Source: Microbacterium lacus
GTDB taxonomy: Bacteria; Actinomycetota; Actinomycetes; Actinomycetales; Microbacteriaceae
Length of the DNA stretch: 64,000 bases
Direction: 5' to 3'
Assembly (NCBI RefSeq): GCF_002812805.1
Contig: NZ_NMUM01000011.1
Location: forward strand, 1-64,000
Position numbers and translations under genes: made by a program. This document shows, piece after piece, positions 29,229 through 37,777 of this stretch. Position 1 is the stretch's first letter, and each line of letters begins with the position of its first letter. A model generated the notes under the pieces. It did no database searches. It was not told the DNA's origin and saw only the letters and a list, made by a program, of their open reading frames with translations.

Positions 29229-29701
29229 GCCTCGCCGGGGCGCTTCCACGATCCCGATCGTCCGCCTTCTTTGGCCGTGATCCGGACGTTCTCGATCGAG
29301 CTCGACTTGTCGAGTCCCTTCACCATGTCGACGATCGCGAGCGCGGCGACCGAAACGGCCGTGAGGGCCTCCATCTCGACGCCCGTGCGGTCGGCGGTGC
29401 GGACGGTCGCTTCGATGGCGACGCCCCTGTCTTCGACGACGAGGTCGACGGATGCGCCGTGCACGCCGATGATGTGCGCGAGGGGGAGCAGCTCGGCGCA
29501 GCGCTTGGCGCCCTGGATGCCCGCGATGCGGGCGACGGCGAGCACATCGCCCTTCGGCACACTGCCGTCGCGGAGCGACGCGACGACCTCGGGGGCGCAG
29601 CGCACGAATCCGCGGGCTGTCGCTGACCGCACGGTCGGCTGCTTGTCGGTGACGTCGACCATGCGCGCATTACCGGAGGAATCCAGATGGGTGAAGCTCA
29701 T
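29225..29701 (-). CDS. moaC: Cyclic pyranopterin monophosphate synthase
   Basis: MoaC makes cPMP from the MoaA product in the first stage of cofactor synthesis. The 158-residue protein begins SFTHLDSSGNARMVDVTDKQPTVRSA and contains the conserved KGDVLAVARIAGIQGAKRCAELLPLAH and GVEMEALTAVSVAALAIVDMVK with the active-site Lys and Asp. Start ATG overlaps the moeA stop (ATGA). Its partner moaA is 12.5 kb away beyond mod and cyd genes. Confidence 0.95.
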   Translation of the reverse strand: MSFTHLDSSGNARMVDVTDKQPTVRSATARGFVRCAPEVVASLRDGSVPKGDVLAVARIAGIQGAKRCAELLPLAHIIGVHGASVDLVVEDRGVAIEATVRTADRTGVEMEALTAVSVAALAIVDMVKGLDKSSSIENVRITAKEGGRSGSWKRPGEA

Positions 29702-30933
29702 GACACCAGCATGACATCGACCGCGTCGCCGGGTTCTACTCGCGAGAGCTCAGCCGCCACGATCGCGTAGGCCTCGGCGCGGGCGAGACCGCCGGCCAGG
29801 TGCGAGCCCGAGCCACCCGCCGTTGCCGGGCGGACGGTCCAGCGTGCGGGGTCGGTGCGATCGATCGCCGCCGGCAGATACTGACGGCGACCGGGCGGGG
29901 TCGACCAGCCCTCGGATGCGGGCAGTCGCAGGAGCGGACGATGCAGGTCCGTGCGTCCCTGCATCGCGAAGAGGGCGGGACGAACGAAGGTCTCGAACGA
30001 CACCGCCGAGCTGACCGGGTTGCCGGGCAATCCGAAGAACAATGCGCCCCCGGGCAGCACTCCGAAGCCCTGCGGCTTGCCGGGCTGCATCGCGACCTTC
30101 ACGAACGAGATCGCAGCATCCGAACCGAAGGCGTTCTTGACGACCTCGTAAGCGCCGGCGCTCACCCCACCCGACGTGATCACGACATCCGCGTCGACGG
30201 CGGAAGCCAGGACAGCGCGGAAGTCGTCTTCGTCATCCCCGACGCTTCCGACATGGATGACGTCGGCTCCGGCCTCACGCGCGAGTTCCGACAGCAGCAC
30301 CGAGTTGGACTCGGGGATCTGCCCGCGGCGGAGCTCGGTGCCGGGTTCGGCGAGCTCGGTGCCCGTCGAGAGGACGACCACGCGCGGTGCGCGGCAGACC
30401 GATACGCGCGGCACGCCCGCCGCGGCGGCGGCCGCCAGCTGCAGGGCTCTGAGCGGAACGCCTGCGGGGATGATCTCGTCACCGGTGTGGGCGTCGCCGC
30501 CGCGCCGCCGCACGTGGGCGCCGTCCGCACGTGGCGCGACGAGCACAACCGCCTGATCCAGGGAATCGTCGAGGCCGCCGACCGTGTCCTCGAACGGCAC
30601 GACCGTATCGGCGGCCGTGGGCAGGGGCGACCCCGTCATGATGCGGGCCGCTTCGCCGGGACCGAGCGGGGGATCAAGATCCGTGCCCGCCGGCAGATCG
30701 GCGACGACCCGGAGGGCCACGGGCGCCTCGGCCGTCGCCGACCGAACGTCGGCGAAACGAACGGCGAAGCCATCCATCGCCGAATTGTCGAAGACGGGGA
30801 TATCGACGCGCGCGAGGACCGGCGCGGCGAGGGTGCGACCGGATGCCGCGGCCAGCGGGAGGTCGACGGTGTCGGTCAGGCTGACGGCGGCGAGGATCTC
30901 GGCGAGGTGCTCTTCGACCGTGCGGAGGCTCAT
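29698..30933 (-). CDS. moeA: Molybdopterin molybdenumtransferase
   Basis: MoeA inserts molybdate into adenylated molybdopterin. It is 411 residues, the usual length. Recognisable blocks are VFDNSAMDGFAVRFADV near 50, RIMTGSPLPTAADTVVPFED near 92, VLSTGTELAEPG near 190, DVVITSGGVSAGAYEVVK near 255 and FFGLPGNPVSSAVSFETFVRPAL near 305. The start overlaps the moeB stop in ATGA, and the stop overlaps moaC likewise, so the five-gene run is translationally coupled. Confidence 0.95.
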   Translation of the reverse strand: MSLRTVEEHLAEILAAVSLTDTVDLPLAAASGRTLAAPVLARVDIPVFDNSAMDGFAVRFADVRSATAEAPVALRVVADLPAGTDLDPPLGPGEAARIMTGSPLPTAADTVVPFEDTVGGLDDSLDQAVVLVAPRADGAHVRRRGGDAHTGDEIIPAGVPLRALQLAAAAAAGVPRVSVCRAPRVVVLSTGTELAEPGTELRRGQIPESNSVLLSELAREAGADVIHVGSVGDDEDDFRAVLASAVDADVVITSGGVSAGAYEVVKNAFGSDAAISFVKVAMQPGKPQGFGVLPGGALFFGLPGNPVSSAVSFETFVRPALFAMQGRTDLHRPLLRLPASEGWSTPPGRRQYLPAAIDRTDPARWTVRPATAGGSGSHLAGGLARAEAYAIVAAELSRVEPGDAVDVMLVS

Positions 30934-32090
30934 GCGTCAGCCGTCGTGAGGGAGGTCGCGAGGTGGCGCGCGAGGTCGGACGCCGCCCAGGCATCCATCC
31001 CGCCCGTCAGCACGATCGCCTCGACGCCGACGGCGGCCAACGCTCGCGCCGCCCGGGTGGCCCGGATACCGGCCTGGCAGATCACGACGACGGGACCGCC
31101 GATCGTCTCCGCGAATGCGTTCGGGTCGGCGAGTACGGCGCCCAGGGGAAGGTGATGCGAGCCCGGGACCGTGCCGCTCGCGAGTTCGTGCTGTTCCCGT
31201 ACGTCGATCATCGTCGGGGCTGTGCCTGCGGCGAGGGCTGCGCTCAGTCCGTGCGCCGAGATCTCGAGGATCGGCGGTGTCGCGGCGGGGGAGGAAGGTG
31301 CCGGCGGGACGGATGCCTCGGCACCAGCGGGACGCAGCGGCACCTCGCGCTGCCGGGCGCGCAGGCTGTCGATCACGAGCACACGGCCGAGCAGGGGTTC
31401 GCCGATACCGGCGATGAGCTTGATCGCCTCGATCGCCATCAGGCCACCCACCTGCAGGCAGAGCGCCCCCAGCACACCGACGTCGGCGCAGGTCGGCACG
31501 AAGCCGACGCTTCCCGAGGGGTAGAGGTCACCAAGGCGAATGGGGTCCGTGCCCGCGGGAGGCGCGCTCCAGAAAACGGTGACCTGGGCGGCGAACTCCT
31601 GCACCGTGCCCCACACGAGCGGCGTGCCCAGCGCCTCGCAGGCTGCCGCGACGGCCTCGCGCGTGTCGAAGGTATCGCTGCCGTCGATCACGAGGTCGGC
31701 CCCCGCGAGCAGGTCCTTCGCGTTGGCGGGGTCGATGCGGGTCTTCCGGCCGTCCACCTGGGTCTCGGGTGAGAGCCCCGCGATCCGTCGGGCGGCGCTG
31801 TCGACCTTCGGTTCGCCGACATCCGCGAGGGAGTGAATCACCTGACGTTGCAGATTGGATGCCTCGACCACATCGTCATCGATGACCGTGAGCGTGCCGA
31901 CCCCGGCGGCCGCGAGGGCGAGCAGGACGGGCGAGCCGAGCCCCCCGGCGCCCACGACCGCGACGTGCGCGGCTCGCAACCGACGCTGTCCGAGTTCACC
32001 GAACCCGGCGAGGCTGGCGTGCCGGACGGTGCGCGCGCGCTCGCTCTCGCTCAGGGCGGCGACGGGCTCGACGAGGGGTGGGAGAGGCAT
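30930..32090 (-). CDS. moeB: MoeB/MoeZ-type adenylyltransferase with C-terminal rhodanese domain
   Basis: This E1-like enzyme adenylates MoaD and, through its rhodanese domain, supplies the sulfur. The adenylation domain has VVGAGGLGSPVLLALAAAG near 45, DDDVVEASNLQRQVIH near 68 and the catalytic cysteine in FVPTCADVGVLG. The zinc-binding CxxC pairs of classical MoeB are absent, as in actinobacterial MoeZ. The rhodanese domain (about 285-386) has the active loop VVICQAGIRATRAARAL. ATG at 32090 lies 6 bases after TACCCT, suggesting a leaderless transcript for the whole moeB-moeA-moaC-mobA-moaD operon. Confidence 0.9.
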   Translation of the reverse strand: MPLPPLVEPVAALSESERARTVRHASLAGFGELGQRRLRAAHVAVVGAGGLGSPVLLALAAAGVGTLTVIDDDVVEASNLQRQVIHSLADVGEPKVDSAARRIAGLSPETQVDGRKTRIDPANAKDLLAGADLVIDGSDTFDTREAVAAACEALGTPLVWGTVQEFAAQVTVFWSAPPAGTDPIRLGDLYPSGSVGFVPTCADVGVLGALCLQVGGLMAIEAIKLIAGIGEPLLGRVLVIDSLRARQREVPLRPAGAEASVPPAPSSPAATPPILEISAHGLSAALAAGTAPTMIDVREQHELASGTVPGSHHLPLGAVLADPNAFAETIGGPVVVICQAGIRATRAARALAAVGVEAIVLTGGMDAWAASDLARHLATSLTTADA

Positions 32091-32324
32091 GAGCCCAGGG
32101 TAATCCGGTGGCTGAGCGGTCGGGGCGGCCGGGATCGCCGTGCCGTCCGCACGACAGGTCGCCGACACGCCGGTGCATCCGGGCCCGTCGCGGGGTGTCG
32201 CCGGATGGATCGTGCGGACGGCACCGGGTGAGCCGAGGGCGTCGCGCGGGCGGAGGCACGCTGCATCCGCACGAGCGGAGATAATGCCGAGACAAACACG
32301 CAAATGCGGAGCTAGGATCGGGAG

Positions 32325-32717
32325 ATGCGCAGTTACAAGATCGCCGAGGCGGCACGGCTGCTCGGGGTGAGCGACGACACCCTGCGCCGCTGGGTCGAGC
32401 AGGAGCTGCTCCCCACCACGGGTGCCACGCCCGCCGAGATCCCCGGCCCGGAACTCGCCGCCCGCGCGGTCGAGCTCGCCCGCGCCGCCGCAGACCCGAC
32501 CGACATCCTCTCCAGCGCCCGCAACCGCTTCGTGGGGCTCGTGACGCACGTGCAGCTCGACGGCGTCATGGCCCAGCTCGACATTCAGGCGGGCCCGCAC
32601 CGCGTCGTGTCTCTACTCTCGGCGGAGGCCGTTCGCGAGATGAACCTCGAGGTCGGATCCCTCGCGGTGGCCGTCGTCAAGGCGACCAACGTCATCGTCG
32701 AAGCCCCGCGCGAATGA
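32325..32717 (+). CDS. Helix-turn-helix regulator with Mop (TOBE) molybdate-binding domain
   Basis: A 130-residue protein with a MerR-like helix-turn-helix (YKIAEAARLLGVSDDTLRRWVEQELLP, 3-30) and a C-terminal Mop/TOBE domain (SSARNRFVGLVTHVQLDGVMAQLDIQAGPHRVVSLLSAEAVREMNLEVGS). It is smaller than ModE, with a different DNA-binding part, and probably senses molybdate for the modABC genes that follow. TAGGAT lies exactly 6 bases before the ATG, indicating a leaderless transcript. The stop overlaps the modA start in ATGA, so the regulator is first in its own operon. Confidence 0.87.
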   Translation: MRSYKIAEAARLLGVSDDTLRRWVEQELLPTTGATPAEIPGPELAARAVELARAAADPTDILSSARNRFVGLVTHVQLDGVMAQLDIQAGPHRVVSLLSAEAVREMNLEVGSLAVAVVKATNVIVEAPRE

Positions 32718-33529
32718 GTGCACGCGGCGCTGTGCGGGGGCCGGCGCGGTTTGCCGCGCTGGCCGCAGCCGCCGCGATCACCCTCGCCGGATGCGCGGCG
32801 ACGCCCGGGTCGGAGCCCGAGGCATCCGATTCCGGGGAACTCTCGGGCACTCTGTCCGTCTACGCGGCGGCCTCGCTCGCGACGGCATTCGACCGGATCG
32901 CCGAGGAGTTCGAGGCGGAGAACCCCAGGGTCGATATTCTTCCCCTCGTGTACGACGGATCGAGCACACTCGCGCGGCAGATCGTCGAGGGAGCGCCCGC
33001 GGACGTCTTCGCGGCGGCCGACGAGACGAACATGACGACCGTTGAAGACGCCGGGCTGGTCGCCGGTTCCGCCGAGTTGTTCGCCAGCAACACGCTCGTG
33101 ATCGTCGTTCCCGCCGGCAACCCGGGGGGAGTGACATCGCTCGGTGACCTGGCGGACCCCGATCTGTCGATCGTCCTGTGCGCTCCCGAGGTGCCGTGCG
33201 GCGCCGCTTCCACAGCGCTGCTCGCCGCTGCCGGTGCCGGTGCCGGCGTCGAGGTCCAGCCCGTGAGCGTCGAACAGAACGTCACGGCGGTCCTGACCAA
33301 GGTCGCGACGGGCGAGGCGGACGCGGGGCTCGTCTACCGGACGGATGTCGTCGACCGCGACGACGTCGAGTCGATCGTGCCCGACGGAGCGGCGGAGGTC
33401 GTCAACAGGTATCCGATCGCCGCGCTCGCGGACGCCGCCAACCCCGAGGCAGCCGCAGCGTTCGTCGGCTTCGTGCTGGGTGCCCGAGGGCAGAAGATCC
33501 TCGCCGACTCAGGGTTCGGGACGCCGTGA
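32714..33529 (+). CDS. modA: Molybdate ABC transporter substrate-binding lipoprotein
   Basis: The 271-residue binding protein of the molybdate importer. A lipoprotein signal ends in LAGC with Cys27. The mature protein starts LSVYAAASLATAFDRIAEEFEAENP, typical of ModA, with SSTLARQIVEGAPADVFAAADETNM and the ligand-pocket region VVNRYPIAALADAANPEAA. It overlaps the regulator upstream (ATGA) and modB downstream (GTGA). Confidence 0.94.
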   Translation: MSARGAVRGPARFAALAAAAAITLAGCAATPGSEPEASDSGELSGTLSVYAAASLATAFDRIAEEFEAENPRVDILPLVYDGSSTLARQIVEGAPADVFAAADETNMTTVEDAGLVAGSAELFASNTLVIVVPAGNPGGVTSLGDLADPDLSIVLCAPEVPCGAASTALLAAAGAGAGVEVQPVSVEQNVTAVLTKVATGEADAGLVYRTDVVDRDDVESIVPDGAAEVVNRYPIAALADAANPEAAAAFVGFVLGARGQKILADSGFGTP

Positions 33530-34350
33530 GGCTTGCCCGCGCCACGGGAGGATTCGTCCCACCGATCCTCGCTCTCCCGGCGGTTCTCGGCCTCGCGCTG
33601 CTGATCGTGCCCCTGGGGGCGCTCGTCGCCCGGGTCGAGTGGTCGACGCTGTGGGCCGACATCACATCGCCCGTGGCGCTCGACGCGCTCTGGCTGTCGC
33701 TCCGCACCGGAATCATCGCCACCGGGATCTGCGTCATCCTCGGCGTTCCGCTCGCGCTCGTGATCGCCCGTTCGGGTCCGCGCATCTCGGCGCTGCTGCG
33801 CGTCATCGTGACGGTGCCGCTCGTGCTGCCGCCGATGGTGGGCGGGGTCGCGCTGCTCTTCTTGTTCGGACGCACCGGCCCTCTCGGACAGGCGCTGGAG
33901 ACCTGGGGCATCCAGATCCCCTTCTCGACGACCGCGGTCGTGCTCGCGCAGACGTTCGTCGCGCTGCCCTTCCTCGTGCTCGCCCTCGAGGGATCGATGC
34001 GCACAGCGGGCGTCGAATTCGAGCGCACCGCCTCGACGCTCGGGGCGGGTCGATGGCGGATCCTCTGGCGGGTCACGTTGCCCCTCGCCGCGCCCGGGCT
34101 GGTTGCCGGCGTGATCCTGGCGTTCGCTCGCGCGATCGGGGAGTTCGGGGCGACAGCGCTGTTCGCCGGCAATGCACCGGGCGTGACCCAGACGATGCCC
34201 CTCGCGATCTACACGGCCTTCAACGGTTCAGGGGTGGGGCAGGGGACCGCCGTCGCCCTCTCCCTTCTCCTGCTCGTGACCGCGATTCTGGTGCTGCTGC
34301 TCGTGCGCGCTTGGCGTCCGAGTCGCGGAACGACGGGGGTCGCGGGATGA
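33526..34350 (+). CDS. modB: Molybdate ABC transporter permease
   Basis: The 274-residue membrane subunit. Five to six membrane segments are visible, and the permease loop contacting ModC is SMRTAGVEFERTASTLGAGRWRILWRVTLPLAAPGL near 160. RAIGEFGATALFAG is the conserved ModB/CysT-type block. The GTG start at 33526 overlaps the modA stop in GTGA; this start begins exactly at the conserved N terminus. modC follows with an ATGA overlap. Confidence 0.93.
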   Translation: MRLARATGGFVPPILALPAVLGLALLIVPLGALVARVEWSTLWADITSPVALDALWLSLRTGIIATGICVILGVPLALVIARSGPRISALLRVIVTVPLVLPPMVGGVALLFLFGRTGPLGQALETWGIQIPFSTTAVVLAQTFVALPFLVLALEGSMRTAGVEFERTASTLGAGRWRILWRVTLPLAAPGLVAGVILAFARAIGEFGATALFAGNAPGVTQTMPLAIYTAFNGSGVGQGTAVALSLLLLVTAILVLLLVRAWRPSRGTTGVAG

Positions 34351-35489
34351 CCGGCGCAGCGCTCGCCGCCGACATCGTCGTGACGCGTAAAGATTTCCGG
34401 CTCGAGGCGAAGATCGCGTGCGCGCCCGGTGAGGTCGTGGCCGTGATGGGCCCGAGCGGGGCGGGCAAGTCGACCCTGCTCGCGGCGATCGCGGGGTTGA
34501 CCCGGTTGAGCGAGGGGAACATCCGGATCGGCGAACGGGATGTCGCATCCGTCGCGAGACCGCGTCGGCACATCCCGGCGGCCCAGCGCGGCGCGGTGCT
34601 TCTGGGTCAAGACGCCCGTCTGTTCCCGCACCTGACGGCGCGTGAGAACATCGCGTTCGGTCCCCGCGCCCGCGGCATCGATCGCAAGGTGGCGCTCGGC
34701 GATGCGGACGACTGGCTGTGGCGCGTCGGCCTGCCGGGAATGGGCGACCGTCGGCCCGCTCAACTATCGGGTGGTCAACAGCAGCGGGTCGCGATCGCAC
34801 GTGCGCTCGCGACCTCGCCTCAGGTGCTGCTGCTCGACGAACCGCTCACGTCGCTCGATCCCGAGACGGCTGCCGATGTCCGCGCCATGCTGCACGATCA
34901 GCTCGCGGCGACACACGCGACCGCGGTCGTCGTGACGCACGACGCCGTTGATGCGGCGGCCCTCGCGACGCGCCTGATGGTTGTCGAGGGCGGGCGTGTC
35001 ACCCAGCACGGGGCGGTCCGTGACGTGCTTCGGGCCCCGGCCACGCGCTTCGTGGCGACGGTGGCGGGAGTGAATCTGATCCACGGCGTCGCCCACGATG
35101 GGCGTTGGCGTGCGCGGTCCGCTTCCCCCGAGGTGCTCATCGGGGCCGCGGACGACGTGTCGCTGGCAGCGTCCGCCGCGGAGGGCGCGCCCCTGGCCGC
35201 GGTGTTCCGGCCATCGGATGTGCGCCTGGAACGCGCCGTCGAGTCCACGTGGACGGGCGCGCTGCGGCTCGCGGCGGAGGAGCAATCGACGCCGGGAACG
35301 TGGCTCGCGCGGGTCGTCCGCGTCGAGCAGACGCCGGCGGGCGCACGTGTGCACACCGCCGAACCGGCCGTCGCTGCTGATGTCTCGGCCGACGACATCG
35401 TCGACGCGGGCTTTGCGCCGGGAGCCCCCGTCCGGGTCCGAGTCGAGCCCGCGGTCGTGCGGTTGTTCGCGCCCCCGGCGGGCGCATGA
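34347..35489 (+). CDS. modC: Molybdate ABC transporter ATP-binding protein
   Basis: The 380-residue ATPase energises molybdate import. Walker A is MGPSGAGKSTLL near 34, the signature is QLSGGQQQRVAIARAL near 136 and Walker B is VLLLDEPLTSLDPETA. The C-terminal regulatory part (about 240-380) is TOBE/Mop-like and could bind molybdate to inhibit transport, as in other ModC proteins. The start overlaps modB, and the stop overlaps the acetyltransferase gene (ATGA). Confidence 0.93.
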   Translation: MTGAALAADIVVTRKDFRLEAKIACAPGEVVAVMGPSGAGKSTLLAAIAGLTRLSEGNIRIGERDVASVARPRRHIPAAQRGAVLLGQDARLFPHLTARENIAFGPRARGIDRKVALGDADDWLWRVGLPGMGDRRPAQLSGGQQQRVAIARALATSPQVLLLDEPLTSLDPETAADVRAMLHDQLAATHATAVVVTHDAVDAAALATRLMVVEGGRVTQHGAVRDVLRAPATRFVATVAGVNLIHGVAHDGRWRARSASPEVLIGAADDVSLAASAAEGAPLAAVFRPSDVRLERAVESTWTGALRLAAEEQSTPGTWLARVVRVEQTPAGARVHTAEPAVAADVSADDIVDAGFAPGAPVRVRVEPAVVRLFAPPAGA

Positions 35490-36094
35490 ACCAGACGGCA
35501 TATGCCATCCGCCCGTTTCTCGTCGGCGATGAGGGGCGGCTCGCGGAGATCTGCGTGGGGACCGGAGACGCGGGAGCGGACGCGTCCGGGCAGTACTCGT
35601 CGGACTCGCTCCTGCCCGATCTGTTCGTCCTGCCGTATGTGACGAGGCACCCGGATTTCGCCTTCGTGGTCGATGGCCCGAATGGCGTCGCGGGGTACAT
35701 CGTCGCTGCACCCAACACGGATGCCTTCTACGAATGGTTCCGGCAGGAGTGGTGGCCCGCCCGCCGCACCCGCTACGCCGACGCCACGGGTGCGCTCGAC
35801 CCGCGAGATGCGCACTTCGTGGCCCACGCCGATGGCCTCCGGGCGGGCGCCGAAGAGCACGCGGCTCGCTACCCGGCGCACCTGCACATCGACCTCCTTC
35901 CCGAAGCCCAGGGCAGCGGACTGGGGCGCTCGCTGATCCGGATCCTCGCCGAGAAGTTGCGGGCGTCAGGAGTGACGGGGCTGTACCTCATCGCGAGCTC
36001 CGCAAACACCGGGGCCGTCGCGTTCTACCCGCGCGTGGGGTTCGAAGCCCTGCCCTCGGACGAGGGCGCGCGGGCGTTCGGGATGATCCTGTAG
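35486..36094 (+). CDS. GNAT-family acetyltransferase
   Basis: A 202-residue N-acetyltransferase. The acetyl-CoA loop is visible as LPEAQGSGLGRSLIRILAEKLRASG near 140, and ASSANTGAVAFYPRVGFEALP is the usual C-terminal block. Its substrate is unknown. It resembles the larger GNAT proteins related to O-GlcNAcase-associated acetyltransferases (pattern of a substituted N-terminal RPFLVGDEGRLAEIC and a Trp-rich central loop). It is coupled to modC by a 4-base overlap, but a link to molybdenum is not apparent. Confidence 0.83.
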   Translation: MNQTAYAIRPFLVGDEGRLAEICVGTGDAGADASGQYSSDSLLPDLFVLPYVTRHPDFAFVVDGPNGVAGYIVAAPNTDAFYEWFRQEWWPARRTRYADATGALDPRDAHFVAHADGLRAGAEEHAARYPAHLHIDLLPEAQGSGLGRSLIRILAEKLRASGVTGLYLIASSANTGAVAFYPRVGFEALPSDEGARAFGMIL

Positions 36095-36097
36095 CCC

Positions 36098-37777
36098 TCA
36101 GGCGCTTGTGCGGCCATGCTCCAGGCGCACGACCCGGTCGACGAGTCCGTCTGGCACGGTGACGTGCGAGATCAACACGACCGCCCTGTCGGCGGGCACA
36201 GCCGTGAGCAGGTCCTCCAGGAGGGCATCGGATGCCTCGGCGTCGACCCCGGCGGTCGGCTCGTCCAGCACCAGCACGGGGAACTCGCGCAGCAGCGCGC
36301 GGGCGAGCGCGATCCGCTGCGCCTGACCGCCCGACACCAGGGCACCCCGCTCGCCGACGCGGGCATCCAGCCCGCCGCGCTCGCGCAGCCAGGTGCCGAG
36401 GCCGACACGATCGAGGGATGCTTCGAGCTCGGCATCCGTCGCCGTCTCGCGTGCGAACAAGAGGTTCTGTCGGATGCTCTCATCGAAGAGCATGGGCCGC
36501 TGCTCGCAGAGCCCGATCGTCAGGCGCAGGTCGTCGCCCGCGATCTGGCCGACGGGTGTGCCGCCGATCTCGTACGTTCCGCCGCAATCGAGGAAGCGCA
36601 CGAGCACGTGCGCGAGCGTGGTCTTGCCCGCACCGCTCGACCCCACGACCAGCAGGCGCTCGCCGGGGGCGACATCGAGGTCGACTCCGCGGAGTGCCGG
36701 GCCGTCGGCGTGCGGCCAGCGGGCCGAGACATCCCGCAGGTTCAGACCGGCTCCGAGCGGCGGAGCGATTCCGGTAGGCGCGACGGATTCGGCGACCAGC
36801 CCCGAGGGGAGTGCGTCGGGCAGGGCCCCCGCGATTCGTGTGGCGCTGGCCCGCACCTGGCGCCAGGCCGCGGCGGCGAGCGGCACCGACGAGAAGACCT
36901 CGAAGACGGCCATCGGCACCAGCACGATGACCGCCAGCCAGGGGCCATCGAGCCCCGCCGGTGCTGCCACCGCGACCGCTGCAAGTGATGCCGCCCCCGC
37001 CAGAAGTGTGACGAGCGCCGTGGTTCCTGCCTGGGCGACCGAGCGACGGACGACCGCGCGACGCACCGCGGCGTCGGCGGACCGGATCCGCTCACGGCTG
37101 GCCGACTGGGCGCCGTACGCCACCAGCACGTCGAGCGAACCGAAATGATCGAGCAGGGCATCGGTGAGCCGCGCGCGCAGGGGAGCGATGGATCGCTCGG
37201 CCCGGCCGCCGACCCCCCAGCCCCAGAGCGTTGCGACGAGCCCCGCGGCGACGAGGCAGGCCGCCAGTGTGAGCCCGGCGGGTGGATAGACGATCGTCAC
37301 GAGCACGACGGAGCCGATGACGACGAGAGCGGACCCTGCGAGGGGTTCGACGACGCGCAGGGGCAAGTTCTGCAGGTCATCGACATCGTCGACGAGGGCG
37401 CCGAGAACCGAGCCGCGGCGTGTTCGTGCCAAGCCGTCGGGGGCGAGCGGGATCAACCGGCGGACCAGGCCGCTGCGGGTCGCCGCGAGCTGCCGGAGCG
37501 CCGCGTCGTGTCCCGTCAGTCGTTCCAGGTAGCGGAAACTCGCCCGGGTGAGCGCGAAGAGACGCACGCCCACGACGGCGACCGAGAGGTAGAGGACGGG
37601 CGGCTGTTCGCTGGCTCGGACAATCAGCCACGCGCTCACCGCGAGGAGCGCGACGGCGGAGGCCTCGGTGAGAAAGCCGGATGCGAGGGCGGGCCAGAAG
37701 CGGCGTGCGGGCGGCATGGCGCCACGCAGCACCTCGGCCGACGTGGTGCCCATGGTCGGGGCGGGCGGTGCCGTCAT
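36098..37777 (-). CDS. cydC: Thiol reductant/heme ABC exporter CydC
   Basis: CydC pairs with CydD to form the ABC transporter needed to assemble cytochrome bd. At 559 residues it has a six-helix membrane domain in the first 320 residues and a nucleotide-binding domain after about 335. Walker A is VVGSSGAGKTTLAHVLV, the signature is LVSGGQAQRIALARALL and Walker B is FPVLVLDEPTAGVD. The ATG at 37777 overlaps the cydD stop in ATGA. It is last of the cydABDC operon. Confidence 0.92.
   Translation of the reverse strand: MTAPPAPTMGTTSAEVLRGAMPPARRFWPALASGFLTEASAVALLAVSAWLIVRASEQPPVLYLSVAVVGVRLFALTRASFRYLERLTGHDAALRQLAATRSGLVRRLIPLAPDGLARTRRGSVLGALVDDVDDLQNLPLRVVEPLAGSALVVIGSVVLVTIVYPPAGLTLAACLVAAGLVATLWGWGVGGRAERSIAPLRARLTDALLDHFGSLDVLVAYGAQSASRERIRSADAAVRRAVVRRSVAQAGTTALVTLLAGAASLAAVAVAAPAGLDGPWLAVIVLVPMAVFEVFSSVPLAAAAWRQVRASATRIAGALPDALPSGLVAESVAPTGIAPPLGAGLNLRDVSARWPHADGPALRGVDLDVAPGERLLVVGSSGAGKTTLAHVLVRFLDCGGTYEIGGTPVGQIAGDDLRLTIGLCEQRPMLFDESIRQNLLFARETATDAELEASLDRVGLGTWLRERGGLDARVGERGALVSGGQAQRIALARALLREFPVLVLDEPTAGVDAEASDALLEDLLTAVPADRAVVLISHVTVPDGLVDRVVRLEHGRTSA

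Noticed and set aside
32091..32324. Molybdenum cofactor riboswitch or ModE site between moeB and the Mop regulator
   Set aside because: Both flanking genes appear leaderless, leaving no transcribed leader for a riboswitch, and no clear palindrome was found.
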